Shown: piece after piece, positions 25,005-33,411 of the stretch
Numbering within the stretch: the stretch's first letter is position 1
Layout: each line of letters begins with the position of its first letter
Origin: Variovorax boronicumulans
Lineage (GTDB): Bacteria > Pseudomonadota > Gammaproteobacteria > Burkholderiales > Burkholderiaceae_C
NCBI RefSeq assembly: GCF_030812215.1
Contig: NZ_JAUSSG010000013.1
Span: forward strand, 1-64,000
DNA: 64,000 bases
Reading direction: 5' to 3'
The notes under the pieces: model-generated
Told to the model about the DNA's origin: nothing
Databases searched by the model: none
The model's input: the letters and a program-made list of their open reading frames with translations, nothing else
Translations under genes and position numbers: made by a program

Positions 25005-26207
25005 TCAGCCCTTGCGTGGCTTGACGCGGGAAGCCGCTTCCTTGGCGAGCTTGCGCGCCGTGTCGGTGTCGGCCGCGTGCACCAGCGCCACGCCCATGCG
25101 CCGCTTGAGAAAGCTCTCGGGCTTGCCGAACAGGCGGATGTCGCTGCCGGGCACCTGCAGCGCCTCGGCCACGCCGTCGAAGGTGATGCCGGTGGCGTCG
25201 ATGCCGCCGTAGATCACCGCGCTCGCGCCCGGGCTCTTGAGCGAGGTATCGACCGGCAGGCCGAGGATGGCGCGCGCATGCAGCTCGAACTCGTTCTGCC
25301 ACTGGGTGGCCATGGTGACCATGCCGGTGTCGTGCGGACGCGGGCTCACCTCGCTGAACCAGACCTCGTCGCCCTTGACGAACAGCTCCACGCCGAAGAG
25401 GCCCTGGCCGCCGAGGTCTGCCGTGACCGCCGCTGCGATCTGCTGCGCCTTCTGCAGCGCGGCCGGCGCCATGGGGTGCGGCTGCCAGCTTTCCACGTAG
25501 TCGCCGCTCACCTGCACGTGGCCGATGGGGTCGCAGAACTTCGTTTCCACGGTGCCGGACGCGTCCTTGGCGCGCACGGTCAAGAGCGTGATCTCGTAGT
25601 CGAAGTCGATGAAACCCTCGACGATCACCCGGCCATGGCTCACGCGGCCGCCGGCCATGGCGTAGTCCCAGGCCTTCTGCACGTCGGCGGGGCCGTCGAT
25701 CTTGCTCTGGCCCTTGCCGGAGCTGCTCATCACGGGCTTGACGATGCAGGGGTAGCCGATGCCGCCGTCGATGGCGGCCTGCAGCTCGGCCAGCGAGTCG
25801 CAGAACTTGTAGGGGCTGGTGGGCACGCCCAGCGTCTCGGCGGCCAGGCGGCGGATGCCTTCGCGGTCCATCGTGAGGCGAGCGGCGCGGGCCGTGGGAA
25901 TGACGCGCACGACGCCCGCGTCTTCCAGCTGCTGGAGCATCGGCGTGGCGATGGCTTCGATCTCGGGCACCACGAGCATGGGCTTTTCGGCTTCGATCAG
26001 CGCCTTGAGCTGCTCGGGGTCGCTCATGGTGATGGTGCGCGCATGGTGGGCCACCTGCTGGCCGGGCGCGTTCTCGTAGCGATCCACCGCGATGGTCTCG
26101 ACACCGAGGCGCTGCAGGGCGATCAGCACCTCCTTGCCGAGTTCGCCGGAGCCGAGCAGCATCACGCGGGTGGCGGAGGGGGAAAGAGGGGTGCCGAGGG
26201 TGGTCAT
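25005..26207 (-). CDS. purT: Formate-dependent phosphoribosylglycinamide formyltransferase
   Basis: PurT formylates GAR using formate and ATP, a folate-independent third step of purine synthesis. The 400-residue protein starts MTTLGTPL and continues with the LLGSGELGKEV nucleotide-binding loop. The ATP-grasp parts KPVMSSSGKGQS and FSEVSPRPHDTGMVT are present, and the length agrees with E. coli PurT (392). An upstream ATG at 26258 adds unfamiliar residues and was not used. It is divergent from the 3-hydroxyacyl-CoA dehydrogenase gene. Confidence 0.96.
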   Translation of the reverse strand: MTTLGTPLSPSATRVMLLGSGELGKEVLIALQRLGVETIAVDRYENAPGQQVAHHARTITMSDPEQLKALIEAEKPMLVVPEIEAIATPMLQQLEDAGVVRVIPTARAARLTMDREGIRRLAAETLGVPTSPYKFCDSLAELQAAIDGGIGYPCIVKPVMSSSGKGQSKIDGPADVQKAWDYAMAGGRVSHGRVIVEGFIDFDYEITLLTVRAKDASGTVETKFCDPIGHVQVSGDYVESWQPHPMAPAALQKAQQIAAAVTADLGGQGLFGVELFVKGDEVWFSEVSPRPHDTGMVTMATQWQNEFELHARAILGLPVDTSLKSPGASAVIYGGIDATGITFDGVAEALQVPGSDIRLFGKPESFLKRRMGVALVHAADTDTARKLAKEAASRVKPRKG

Positions 26208-26396
26208 GGTCGAAGTCGAAAAGAGAGAAGAAAAAGCAACCGCCGCACTGTAAGCCACCGGTGGCCCCCGGTGTCGCGTGCGGGAACGGCGGCCCTGCGA
26301 GGCTGCTTCACAATCGATGTCCTCTGTCGCGGCGGTGGCCCAGGCGTCCCGCCCGCTCCCCCCTTTCCCAGTTTTTGTACTTCAAGGAGTTTTCTC

Positions 26397-27245
26397 ATGA
26401 CGATCCAGACCGTCGGCATCATCGGCGCCGGAACGATGGGCAATGGCATTGCGCAGGCTTGCGCGGTGTCCGGCGTGAACGTGGTGATGATCGACGTCGC
26501 CCAGGCGGCCGTCGACAAGGGCCTGGCCACCATCTCGGGCAGCCTCGACCGCCTCATCAAGAAAGAAAAGCTCACCGCCGAGCAGAAGACCGCGGCGCTC
26601 GCGCTGATCAAGGGCTCGACCAACTACGACGACCTGAAGGGCGCGCAGCTCGTCATCGAGGCGGCCACCGAGAACCACGCGCTCAAGCTCAAGATCCTGA
26701 AGCAGGTCGACGAGCTGCTGGCACCCGAGGTGATCGTCGCCTCGAACACCTCGTCGATCTCGATCACGCAGTTGGCTGCCGCCACCTCGCGCCCCGACCG
26801 TTTCATCGGCATGCACTTCTTCAACCCGGTGCCGATGATGGCGCTGGTGGAGCTGATCCGCGGCTATCTCACGAGCGACGCCACGCACGATGCCGTGAAG
26901 GCGCTGGCCGAGAAGCTGGGCAAGTCGCCGATCACGGTGAAGAACGCGCCGGGCTTCGTGGTCAACCGCATCCTGGTGCCGATGATCAATGAGGCTTTCT
27001 TCGTGCTGTCCGAAGGCATCGCAACGGCCGAGGACATCGACGCCGGCATGAAGCTGGGCTGCAACCAGCCCATCGGTCCGCTGGCGCTGGCCGACATGAT
27101 CGGCCTGGATGTGTGCCTGGCCGTGATGGAGGTCTATCTTGAGCAATTCGGCGACTCCAAGTACCGCCCCTGCCCGCTGCTGAAGGAAATGGTCGCTGCC
27201 GGCCAGCTGGGCCGCAAGACGGGCCGCGGCGTGTACGCGTACTGA
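26397..27245 (+). CDS. 3-hydroxybutyryl-CoA dehydrogenase
   Basis: An NAD-dependent 3-hydroxyacyl-CoA dehydrogenase of 282 residues, the size of the short clostridial Hbd/PaaH type. The N-terminal Rossmann motif is GAGTMGNG. The catalytic region GMHFFNPVPMMALVE carries the conserved His, with the Glu partner further upstream, and GFVVNRILVPMINEA marks the dimer domain. AAGGAG lies eight bases before the ATG. It precedes an enoyl-CoA hydratase by 34 nt. Confidence 0.94.
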   Translation: MTIQTVGIIGAGTMGNGIAQACAVSGVNVVMIDVAQAAVDKGLATISGSLDRLIKKEKLTAEQKTAALALIKGSTNYDDLKGAQLVIEAATENHALKLKILKQVDELLAPEVIVASNTSSISITQLAAATSRPDRFIGMHFFNPVPMMALVELIRGYLTSDATHDAVKALAEKLGKSPITVKNAPGFVVNRILVPMINEAFFVLSEGIATAEDIDAGMKLGCNQPIGPLALADMIGLDVCLAVMEVYLEQFGDSKYRPCPLLKEMVAAGQLGRKTGRGVYAY

Positions 27246-27279
27246 GTCGGCGTCCCATAAAGACAAGGAGACAAACGCC

Positions 27280-28095
27280 ATGACCGCCACGCCCACCACG
27301 CCACCCGCAGAAGGCTGCATCGACACCCAGGTGCTCGACCATGTGCTGCTGATCGGCATCAACCGGCCCGCCAAGCGCAACGGCTGGACGCCGCCGATGT
27401 TCAAGCAACTGGCCGAGGCCTACACCCGGCTGGACGACGACCCGAACCTGCGCGTGGGCGTGCTGCATGCCTTCGGCGACCACTTCACCGCGGGCCTGGA
27501 CCTGCCGGCGGTCACCGAGTACATGAAGCGCGGCGAGAAGGCGATTCCCGCCGGGCTGGTGGAGCCGCACGACTTCGGCCTGCCCGACTACCGCCGCCGC
27601 ACCAAGCCGATGGTGGTGGCCGTGAAGGGCATCTGCTTCACGGTCGGCATCGAGCTGATGCTGGGCGCGGACATCGTGGTGGCCGCCGACAACTGCCGCT
27701 TCTCGCAGATGGAAGTGCAGCGCGGCATCATGGCCACGGGCGGCGCCACGCTGCGCATGGCCGAGCGCGCCGGCGTGGGCAATGCGATGCTGCACCTGCT
27801 CACGGCCGACGAGTTCGACAGCGCCGAGGCGTATCGCCTCAACTTCGTGCAGAAGGTGGTGCCGGCCGGGCAGGAGCTCGATGCGGCGCTGGCCATTGCG
27901 CAGCGCATCGCGGCGCAGGCGCCGCTGGCGGTGGTGGCCACCCGGCTCAACGTGATCAAGGCCATCGAGCACGGGCCGCTCGCGGCCGTGTCGGAATTCA
28001 TCGAAACGCAAAAGCGCCTGTCGAACAGCGAAGACGCGGCCGAAGGCGTGCGCTCTTTCGTCGAGCGCCGTCCCGCGCGCTTTAGCGGTCGCTGA
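27280..28095 (+). CDS. Enoyl-CoA hydratase/isomerase (crotonase family)
   Basis: A crotonase-fold enzyme of 271 residues. The oxyanion-hole segments are recognisable as HFTAGLDLPAV and the MLGADIVVAADNCRFSQMEVQRGIMATGGAT region (core QMEVQRGIMATGGAT). It forms a pair with the preceding 3-hydroxybutyryl-CoA dehydrogenase for short-chain acyl-CoA oxidation. Its stop TGA overlaps the ATG of the next gene by one base. Substrate range is unknown. Confidence 0.9.
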   Translation: MTATPTTPPAEGCIDTQVLDHVLLIGINRPAKRNGWTPPMFKQLAEAYTRLDDDPNLRVGVLHAFGDHFTAGLDLPAVTEYMKRGEKAIPAGLVEPHDFGLPDYRRRTKPMVVAVKGICFTVGIELMLGADIVVAADNCRFSQMEVQRGIMATGGATLRMAERAGVGNAMLHLLTADEFDSAEAYRLNFVQKVVPAGQELDAALAIAQRIAAQAPLAVVATRLNVIKAIEHGPLAAVSEFIETQKRLSNSEDAAEGVRSFVERRPARFSGR

Positions 28096-29450
28096 TGCTG
28101 AATTCCACCGGAGCCTTGAAGCCCATGGCCTTCTTCCAACGCGCGGCGCTCGCCGCCGCCTTCACCCTGCTCGCCGTGAACACTTCCATTGCACAGACGC
28201 CCGCCCCCGCCGCGCTGCCCGATCCCGCGGCCACCTCGGTCGATGCGCTCGGCTGGATGAAGGGCTTTCCGCCTCCCCCCGACAAGCAGATCACCTTCGA
28301 CAACCCGGCCGGCGGCGTGTTTCCGCGCACGCGCTGGAGCTTCTCGCATGTGCGCGAGACGGTGCCCACGGCCAACGTATGGCGCGGCAGCGGCGCTGCG
28401 AGCCCGCTGCCTTCGGCGCCGCGCAACGACATCGAAGCGGTCACCTTCAAACCTCTGGGCAGCGAAGAGACGATGACCTTCGCGCAGATGATCCCGCGCA
28501 CCTACGCCGACGGCATCCTCGTGCTGCACCGCGGCCGCGTGGTCTACGAAAAGTATTTCGGCGCGCTCACGCCCGAGCGTCCGCACATCGCGATGTCGGT
28601 GACCAAGTCTTTTGTCGGCACGCTCGCGGCCATCCTCGCGGACGAGGGCAAGCTCGATCCGTCGGCACCCGTCACCAGGTACCTGCCCGAGCTGAAGGAC
28701 ACCGCCTATGGCGACGCCACCGTGCGCCAGGTGATGGACATGACCATCGGCGTGCACTACTCGGAAAACTACGCCGATCCGAAGGCCGAAATCTGGGACT
28801 ACGCGCGCGCCGGCGGCATGTTGACGCAGGGGCCGAACTACACGGGCCCCAAGTCGTTCTACGAATTCCTCGTGACGCTGAAGAAGGAAGGCGCGCACGA
28901 CGCCGCCTTCGCCTACAAGACGGTGAACGCAGAAGTGCTGGCGTGGATTCTTCGCCGCGCAAGCAATCAGTCGCTGGCCGACCTCTTGAGCGAAAAGATC
29001 TGGCGCCGCATCGGTGCCGAGCAGGACGCGTATTTCATGGTCGACCGCATCGGCACCGAATCGGGCGGCGGCGGATTGAACACCGTGCTGCGCGACCTCG
29101 CGCGCTTCGGCGAGACCATGCGCAACGGCGGCCGCGCGCCCAACGGACAGCAGGCCATTCCGAAGGCGGTCGTCGAAGACATCCAGCGCGGCGGCGACCC
29201 CGCCAAGTTCGCCAAGGCCGGCTATGCGCTGCTGCCGGGCTGGTCGTACCGCAACATGTGGTGGGTGTCGAACAACCCGCACGGCGCGTACATGGCGCGC
29301 GGCATCCACGGCCAGAGCATCTATGTCGATCCGAAGGCGGAGATGGTGATCGTGCGCTACGCCGCGCACCCGATCGCGGCGAATGGCGGGAACGATCCGC
29401 TGACGCTGCCGGCGTTCCAGGCGGTGGCCGAGGCGCTGATGCGCCCCTGA
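28095..29450 (+). CDS. Serine hydrolase of the beta-lactamase class C/EstB family (exported)
   Basis: An exported serine hydrolase of 451 residues. It has the SVTK motif (catalytic Ser and Lys) near residue 173 and the YSEN motif that fits the second YxN box. The N-terminus contains MAFFQRAALAAAFTLLAVN, a signal peptide; ATG 28125 is an equally plausible start that would place it at the very N-terminus. Family members include esterases, DD-peptidases and 6-aminohexanoate-dimer hydrolases; antibiotic resistance should not be assumed. It is translationally coupled to the hydratase gene. Confidence 0.85.
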   Translation: MLNSTGALKPMAFFQRAALAAAFTLLAVNTSIAQTPAPAALPDPAATSVDALGWMKGFPPPPDKQITFDNPAGGVFPRTRWSFSHVRETVPTANVWRGSGAASPLPSAPRNDIEAVTFKPLGSEETMTFAQMIPRTYADGILVLHRGRVVYEKYFGALTPERPHIAMSVTKSFVGTLAAILADEGKLDPSAPVTRYLPELKDTAYGDATVRQVMDMTIGVHYSENYADPKAEIWDYARAGGMLTQGPNYTGPKSFYEFLVTLKKEGAHDAAFAYKTVNAEVLAWILRRASNQSLADLLSEKIWRRIGAEQDAYFMVDRIGTESGGGGLNTVLRDLARFGETMRNGGRAPNGQQAIPKAVVEDIQRGGDPAKFAKAGYALLPGWSYRNMWWVSNNPHGAYMARGIHGQSIYVDPKAEMVIVRYAAHPIAANGGNDPLTLPAFQAVAEALMRP

Positions 29451-29459
29451 GCCGCGAAA

Positions 29460-30230
29460 TCAGCCTCGCTGTTGGGCAATGACCAGCAGGCCGTCCATGA
29501 TGAGGCTCTCCACGAGCTCGAAGTGCCCGTTCATCACGGGCGCCATCTTCCAGCCCGCACCACCGGTCATGTAGCAGGCCGGCTCGGCGCCGCAATGCGA
29601 GCGCACATGCTGCACCATGCGCTCGACGGCGCCCGCGATGGCGTAAGTGCCGCCGCTGGTGAGCGCATCGCTGGTGTTGGTGGGAAATTCGCGCACCTCG
29701 CCGGTCGGCACATGCAGGCCTGCGGTCCCCGACTCCAGCGCGCGCAGCATGATGCCGTGGCCCGGCAGGATCAACCCGCCGAGGAACTTGCCGCTGGCGT
29801 CGATCGCCTCCACGGTGACGGCCGTGCCGATCAGCACCACCACCATCGGCCGCGCCGGTCCTTGCGCGAGCATGCGGTGGCGCGCGCCGATCATCGCCAC
29901 GAATCGGTCGGCGCCCAGGCGCGTGGGATGGTCGTAGCCGTTGACGATGCCGGCCTCGCCGGCGCTCGACACCACCCATCGCGGGGTGCAGTCGAAGCGC
30001 TCGACGATCTGCTCTTCGGCGCGGCGCCGAAGGGTGTCGCCGGCCACCACGCAGCCGAGCATGGAGCCGGGGGCGGGCAGGTCGGCCCAGGGACCGTCGG
30101 CCAATCGTTCGATGTGGTCCAGGAACTCCGCGCCCGAGGCCTGCAACGCGGCGCCCGGATGCGCCCCATCGTAGAGCGCCCATTTCAGGCGGGTGTTGCC
30201 GATGTCGATTGCGAGGAAGGGGGATGCCAT
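29460..30230 (-). CDS. coaX: Type III pantothenate kinase
   Basis: CoaX phosphorylates pantothenate, the first step of CoA synthesis, and replaces CoaA in many Burkholderiales. The 256-residue protein starts MASPFLAIDIGNTRLKWAL, with the ASKHA-fold phosphate-binding motif DIGNT. It also has GADRFVAMIGA, IGTAVTVEAID and GGLILPGHGIM. Upstream ATGs would add unrelated sequence. It is convergent to the serine hydrolase gene. No adjacent birA, its common partner, is seen. Confidence 0.95.
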   Translation of the reverse strand: MASPFLAIDIGNTRLKWALYDGAHPGAALQASGAEFLDHIERLADGPWADLPAPGSMLGCVVAGDTLRRRAEEQIVERFDCTPRWVVSSAGEAGIVNGYDHPTRLGADRFVAMIGARHRMLAQGPARPMVVVLIGTAVTVEAIDASGKFLGGLILPGHGIMLRALESGTAGLHVPTGEVREFPTNTSDALTSGGTYAIAGAVERMVQHVRSHCGAEPACYMTGGAGWKMAPVMNGHFELVESLIMDGLLVIAQQRG

Positions 30231-30365
30231 GCGCGGGATTATTGCGACTTTGTTGTTATTCCTGCTGGCACGTCGCTGACACACGCGGCATGGGCCTACG
30301 CCCATGCACGGCGTTCCACCGCTACATTCGCAAATTCCATCCACCACCACGGCAAGGAGAACACC

Positions 30366-30827
30366 ATGGGATTGCTCAGTTTCATCAAGGAAGCCGGTGA
30401 AAAACTGTTTGGCGGCTCGTCGGCCCAGGCGGCCACGCCCGATGCGAACACGGCGGCCGCAGCCGCCATCAAGACCTACATCGAGACGCAGAACCTCGGC
30501 CTCACCGGGCTCGAAGTGACCTACACCGCCAGCAGCGGCGTGGTGACCCTCGCGGGCCAGGCGCCCTCGCAGGAAGCCAGCGAGAAAGCCTCGCTCGCCG
30601 CGGGCAACGTGGCCAACGTCACGAGCGTGGAGAACAACCTGGTCGCCCCTGCCGCACCGCCCGCGCAGTACCACGACGTGGTCAAGGGCGACACGCTCTC
30701 GGCCATCTCCAAGAAGTACTACGGCGATGCCAACAAGTACAACGCGATCTTCGAGGCGAACAAGCCGATGCTGTCGCATCCGGACAAGATCTATCCGGGG
30801 CAGAAGCTGCGCATTCCTGCGCTCTGA
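30366..30827 (+). CDS. BON-LysM protein (Kbp/YgaU-like)
   Basis: A 153-residue protein with an N-terminal BON domain (about residues 30-95) and a C-terminal LysM domain (YHDVVKGDTLSAISKKYYG...YPGQKLRIPAL, residues 100-153). The domain order and size match E. coli Kbp/YgaU (149 residues), a cytoplasmic K+-binding stress protein. There is no signal peptide, which agrees. AAGGAG lies upstream of the ATG, and a strong terminator follows at 30851-30880. Confidence 0.92.
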   Translation: MGLLSFIKEAGEKLFGGSSAQAATPDANTAAAAAIKTYIETQNLGLTGLEVTYTASSGVVTLAGQAPSQEASEKASLAAGNVANVTSVENNLVAPAAPPAQYHDVVKGDTLSAISKKYYGDANKYNAIFEANKPMLSHPDKIYPGQKLRIPAL

Positions 30828-30848
30828 TCTTCTTCAGGCTCGCCATGG

Positions 30849-30880
30849 AAAAGGCCCACTGGAAACGGTGGGCCTTTTTT
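30849..30880. terminator. Intrinsic terminator after the BON-LysM gene
   Basis: The stem AAGGCCCAC/GTGGGCCTT has an 8-nt loop and is followed by TTTTTT on the plus strand; TTTT follows on the minus strand. It lies between convergent genes and probably also serves the rhodanese gene. Confidence 0.85.
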
Positions 30881-30909
30881 GCTTTTTTGGCGGAAGCGCC
30901 GTCCGACGC

Positions 30910-31320
30910 CTAGCTCTGCTTCCAGGGCAGCCCCCGCTTGCGCCACCCACCGACCTGCCCACGGTGGCCACTTTCATCTGGATTCCCCTCGAACCCTTCA
31001 AGGATGTTGTAGGCCTCCAGCCCCAGTTCAGTGGCGCGCTTCGCAGCCGCGATGGAGCGCACGCCGCTGCGGCACAGCAGCACCAGCTTCTTGCCGCCTT
31101 CACCGGCAGCACGCACGCCCTCGTCGAACGCGGGGTTCAACGCCATGCCCGGCCATTGTTTCCAGGCCAGCGGCACGGCGCCGGGCACGTAGCCGACCCA
31201 TTCGCGCTCCGCATCGGTGCGCACGTCGACCAGCACGGCCTCGCCGCTGGCCTGCCATTGCGCGGCCTGCTCGGGCGTCACATCGCCGGCATAGCCCTTT
31301 TCACCAACGGGTTCAGTCAT
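30910..31320 (-). CDS. Rhodanese-like domain protein
   Basis: A single-domain rhodanese of 136 residues, a sulfurtransferase transferring sulfane sulfur through a persulfide. The active-site loop is CRSGVRS, with Cys83 as the nucleophile. LVDVRTDAEREWVGYVPGA is the typical first motif. The start at 31320 is set by AAGGAAG about eight bases upstream; an earlier ATG at 31338 lies before that site. The physiological acceptor is unknown. Confidence 0.9.
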   Translation of the reverse strand: MTEPVGEKGYAGDVTPEQAAQWQASGEAVLVDVRTDAEREWVGYVPGAVPLAWKQWPGMALNPAFDEGVRAAGEGGKKLVLLCRSGVRSIAAAKRATELGLEAYNILEGFEGNPDESGHRGQVGGWRKRGLPWKQS

Positions 31321-31405
31321 CTCTTTGCTTCCTTCCATTTCATTAGGGTTATCTCGCGGACCGCGGCGATCTTTACCTTGCCCGGTGCCCGCCGGATGGT
31401 GGAAT

Positions 31406-31425
31406 TTTTCACCGGTTCGTGAAAA
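31406..31425. promoter_or_regulatory. Dyad upstream of the TRAP operon
   Basis: TTTTCAC and GTGAAAA are perfect 7-nt inverted arms with a 6-nt spacer, 116 nt before the dctP-like start. The size fits an operator for a dimeric repressor such as a GntR or IclR protein. No regulator gene sits beside the TRAP genes. Confidence 0.4.
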
Positions 31426-31540
31426 CCCTGTTTGTCACGTTTTCGCGCGCGCCAAAGATCGGGCCTGGGCCTGCCAAACATAACTCGAAGAGGCGGGCAG
31501 GGTTTTTCGGTCAGTCAGAACTTGTATGGAGAGAGACAAC

Positions 31541-32650
31541 ATGACAGAGAGCAAATCACCCCGCCGCCGCAACCTCCTGAAGGGAGCAGCCGTGGCCGCA
31601 GGCGCCATGTCGGCGCCGATGGTCAGCATGGCCCAGACCACGTCGCTGCGCTTCCAGAGCACCTGGCCGGCAAAAGACATCTTCCACGAGTACGCGCAGG
31701 ACTTCGCCAAGAAGGTGAACGACATGGCCGGCGGCCGCCTGAAGATCGAGGTGCTGCCTTCGGGCGCGGTGGTGCCCGCGTTCCAGTTGCTGGAGGCAGT
31801 GAACAAGGGCACGCTCGATGGCGGCCACGGCGTGGTGGCCTACCACTACGGCAAGAACTCCGCGCTCGCGCTGTGGGGCTCGGGCCCGGGCTTCGGCATG
31901 GACGCCAACACCGTGCTGGCCTGGCACAACTACGGCGGCGGCAAGGCGCTGCTGGACGAGATCTACAAGAGCCTGAACATGGAGGTGGTGTCGTACCTCT
32001 ACGGCCCGATGCCCACGCAGCCGCTCGGCTGGTTCAAGAAGCCGGTGGCCAAGGTGGAAGACATGAAGGGGCTCAAGTTCCGCACCGTCGGGCTGGCCGT
32101 GGACATGTTCACCGAGATGGGCACCGCGGTGAACCCGCTGCCGGGCGGCGAAATCGTTCCCGCGCTCGACCGCGGGCTGATCGATGCGGCCGAGTTCAAC
32201 AACGCATCGAGCGACCGCGTGCTCGGCTTTCCCGACGTGGTGAAGAACTGCATGCTGCAGAGCTTCCACCAGTCGGGCGAGCAATTCGAGGTGCTGTTCA
32301 ACAAGGGCAAGTACAGCGCGCTGCCCCAGGAGCTGCGCTCGATCATCGACTACGCCGTGCAGGCCGCGAGCGCCGACATGAGCTGGAAAGCGGTGCAGCG
32401 AAATTCGCAGGACTATGCGGACATGAAGAAGGCCGGCATCAAGTTCTACAAGACGCCCGATGCGGTGCTGCGCGCCCAGCTTGCGGCGTGGGACAAGACG
32501 GTGGCGAAGAAGGCCGACGAGAACCCGCTGTTCAAGAAGGTGCTGGACTCGCAGCGCGTGTTCGCCGAGCGCGCACTGCAATGGCAGAACGACTACGGCG
32601 TCGACTTCAAGATGGCCTACGCCCATTACTTCGGCAAAAAGAAGTCCTGA
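31541..32650 (+). CDS. TRAP transporter substrate-binding protein (DctP family)
   Basis: A periplasmic receptor of a tripartite ATP-independent transporter, 369 residues. The N-terminus has a twin-arginine signal (SPRRRNLLKGAAVAAG), so Tat export of the folded receptor is predicted. The mature part contains LRFQSTWPAKDIFHEYAQDF and FNNASSDRVLGFPDVVKN, typical of the DctP group. The start at 31541 is preferred because GGAGAGAG lies between it and ATG 31526. The ligand is an organic acid of unknown identity; two permease genes follow. Confidence 0.92.
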   Translation: MTESKSPRRRNLLKGAAVAAGAMSAPMVSMAQTTSLRFQSTWPAKDIFHEYAQDFAKKVNDMAGGRLKIEVLPSGAVVPAFQLLEAVNKGTLDGGHGVVAYHYGKNSALALWGSGPGFGMDANTVLAWHNYGGGKALLDEIYKSLNMEVVSYLYGPMPTQPLGWFKKPVAKVEDMKGLKFRTVGLAVDMFTEMGTAVNPLPGGEIVPALDRGLIDAAEFNNASSDRVLGFPDVVKNCMLQSFHQSGEQFEVLFNKGKYSALPQELRSIIDYAVQAASADMSWKAVQRNSQDYADMKKAGIKFYKTPDAVLRAQLAAWDKTVAKKADENPLFKKVLDSQRVFAERALQWQNDYGVDFKMAYAHYFGKKKS

Positions 32651-32742
32651 GAGAGACCTGTCGATGACGGTTCGCGCCAGCCATCCGGAACGCTCCGGGT
32701 GGCTGGCTTTCTGATGCGTGCTTTCCTGCCTGCCATGCCTTC

Positions 32743-33411
32743 ATGACCATCCAACGTTTCCTCCATACCGTCGACCGGTTCAGCATGGTCGTGGGCAAGA
32801 CCTTCTCGTGGCTCATCGTCGCGCTGATGCTGCTGGTGTGCGGCGAGGTCTTCAAGCGCTATGCGCTCAACGCGCCCACCGCCTGGATCTTCGATGCCAA
32901 CAACATGCTCTACGGCACGCTCTTCATGATGGGCGGGGCCTACACGCTCTCGCAGGCGGGCCATGTGCGCGGCGACTTCTTCTACGGCAGCATGAAACCG
33001 CGCACGCAGGCCGCGCTCGACCTCGTGCTGTTCGCGGTCTTCTTCCTCCCCGGCGTGGTGGCGCTCACCTGGTCGGGCTGGACCTATTTCGGTGAATCGC
33101 TCGCGATGCGCGAGCAGACATTCAATGCCGACCCGATTCCGGTGTATCCGTTCAAGTTCGTGATCCCCGTGGCCGGCGCAGTGCTGCTGGTGCAGGGCAT
33201 CGCCGAGATGGTGCGCTGCGCGCTGTGCCTGAAGACCGGTGTGTGGACGCCGCGCCTGAAGGATGCGGAAGAAATGGACGTGGTCGGCGAACAGCTTGCC
33301 GGCAGCAGTTATGTCGATGAAGCCGACAAGCGCGAGGTGATCGACAAGGCCAAGGCCATCGAGCAGGCGGCCCAACAGCGCAAGAGCGATTCGACCGGAG
33401 GTGCGGCATGA
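32743..33411 (+). CDS. TRAP transporter small permease (DctQ family)
   Basis: The small integral-membrane subunit of a TRAP transporter, 222 residues. It has four hydrophobic segments (for example TFSWLIVALMLLVCGEVF) and the family motif NNMLYGTLFMMGGAYTLSQAGHVRGD. The C-terminus is extended by a charged stretch of about 50 residues (EADKREVIDKAKAIEQAAQQ). Its stop overlaps the dctM-like start by four bases. Confidence 0.92.
   Translation: MTIQRFLHTVDRFSMVVGKTFSWLIVALMLLVCGEVFKRYALNAPTAWIFDANNMLYGTLFMMGGAYTLSQAGHVRGDFFYGSMKPRTQAALDLVLFAVFFLPGVVALTWSGWTYFGESLAMREQTFNADPIPVYPFKFVIPVAGAVLLVQGIAEMVRCALCLKTGVWTPRLKDAEEMDVVGEQLAGSSYVDEADKREVIDKAKAIEQAAQQRKSDSTGGAA

Noticed and set aside
28095..29450. 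Antibiotic-resistance beta-lactamase
   Set aside because: The SVTK and YSEN boxes fit the broad serine-hydrolase family; nothing points specifically to a class C beta-lactamase.
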